5,711 nt of DNA from Bacteroidota bacterium (GTDB taxonomy: Bacteria > Bacteroidota > Bacteroidia > Bacteroidales > UBA10428), in contig JAHEEB010000336.1 of NCBI GenBank assembly GCA_024640925.1, positions 1-5,711 on the forward strand, given 5' to 3'. The notes below the pieces were generated by a model that saw nothing but the letters and a program-made list of their open reading frames with translations, was not told the origin of the DNA and did no database searches. Below are positions 5,430-5,711 of this stretch, one piece after another (position 1 is the first letter of the stretch; each line of letters begins with the position of its first letter). A program made the position numbers and the translations under genes.

Positions 5430-5711
5430 ATGAACGCAAAACTATACGCTTTGCTGCTAGAAGATGTTCGGAAAGATGCCGAACTCTTACAGGAAATGTT
5501 AATCGAAGAAGGCTTTGATCTGCAAATGGATGTTGTTGAAACAGAACCAGACTACGTATCATGCCTGAAACGACACAATTACGACATTATATTTGCCGAT
5601 TTTACGTTGCCAGGTTTTAATGGAGAAGAAGCCTTACAACTTGCAAAAAAGATTTGTCCTTATGTACCCTTTATTTTTATATCAGGTACAATTGGGGAAG
5701 ACAGGGCCGTT
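5430..5711 (+). CDS. Receiver-domain protein, N-terminal part (3' end outside window)
   Basis: The frame opens at ATG 5430, 20 bp after the response-regulator stop, and stays open to the window edge (94 codons). The sequence is a receiver domain: 'LLLEDVRKDAELL' (8-20, with Glu11-Asp12), phosphoacceptor Asp57 in 'IIFADFTLPGFNG', and Ser85 in 'PFIFISGTIGEDRAV'. The conserved Lys lies beyond the edge. The 'FISGTIGE.RAV' phrase is typical of N-terminal receivers of hybrid proteins that continue into PAS and histidine-kinase domains, so a larger signalling protein is likely but not visible. The tight spacing suggests co-transcription with the preceding regulator, which could make the two a phosphorelay pair. 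Confidence 0.88.
   Translation, partial: MNAKLYALLLEDVRKDAELLQEMLIEEGFDLQMDVVETEPDYVSCLKRHNYDIIFADFTLPGFNGEEALQLAKKICPYVPFIFISGTIGEDRAV

Noticed and set aside
5254..5562. Minus-strand open frame of 102 codons across the receiver-gene junction
   Set aside because: It is antisense to two clear receiver domains and resembles no known family to my eye; likewise the minus-strand frame at 4941-5249.

Overview
The window looks like a chromosomal segment of a Bacteroidota (Bacteroidetes) bacterium. The evidence is an AT-rich sequence with no Shine-Dalgarno motifs (starts are preceded by A-rich leaders), a TonB-dependent outer-membrane receptor next to a YfiR-type periplasmic protein, PAS/GAF sensor kinases with Rcp1-type response regulators, and a 'four helix bundle' (23S rRNA intervening-sequence type) gene embedded in 7-bp repeats. 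No genus can be named from the sequence alone. All recognised genes lie on the + strand.

Left part (1-4306), a putative envelope-sensing unit: the C-terminal half of a TonB-dependent receptor (1-960), then after 29 bp a secreted YfiR/DUF4154 protein (990-1550), whose stop overlaps by 4 bp the start of a 919-residue membrane sensor histidine kinase (1547-4306). The kinase has two membrane segments around a periplasmic sensor region, then HAMP, GAF, PAS, PAS, HisKA and HATPase domains. In the known YfiBNR system a periplasmic YfiR controls the diguanylate cyclase YfiN. Here the same kind of periplasmic protein is translationally coupled to a histidine kinase, so the output is probably phosphotransfer rather than c-di-GMP.

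Middle part (4297-4962), the most unusual stretch: a 120-residue four-helix-bundle gene (4472-4834) lies between two arrays of tandem 7-bp units. The left array has 17 uninterrupted heptads (4352-4470), preceded by a short stretch of the same repeat family in the opposite orientation (4297-4340). The right array has exactly 18 uninterrupted heptads (4836-4961). The last units of both arrays are the A-rich leader directly before an ATG, so a 63-bp direct repeat (60 identities) covers the start of the four-helix-bundle gene and the start of the following response regulator. A 24-bp inverted repeat (22 identities) brackets the gene; its left copy supplies the kinase's last two codons and stop codon. 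The arrangement looks like a small non-autonomous cassette inserted between a kinase and its response regulator, with no transposase of its own.

Right part (4963-5711), response-regulator genes: a complete single-domain Rcp1-type receiver (4963-5409), the likely phosphoacceptor of the kinase, then the N-terminal receiver domain of a second protein (5430 to the window edge), whose remainder is not visible.
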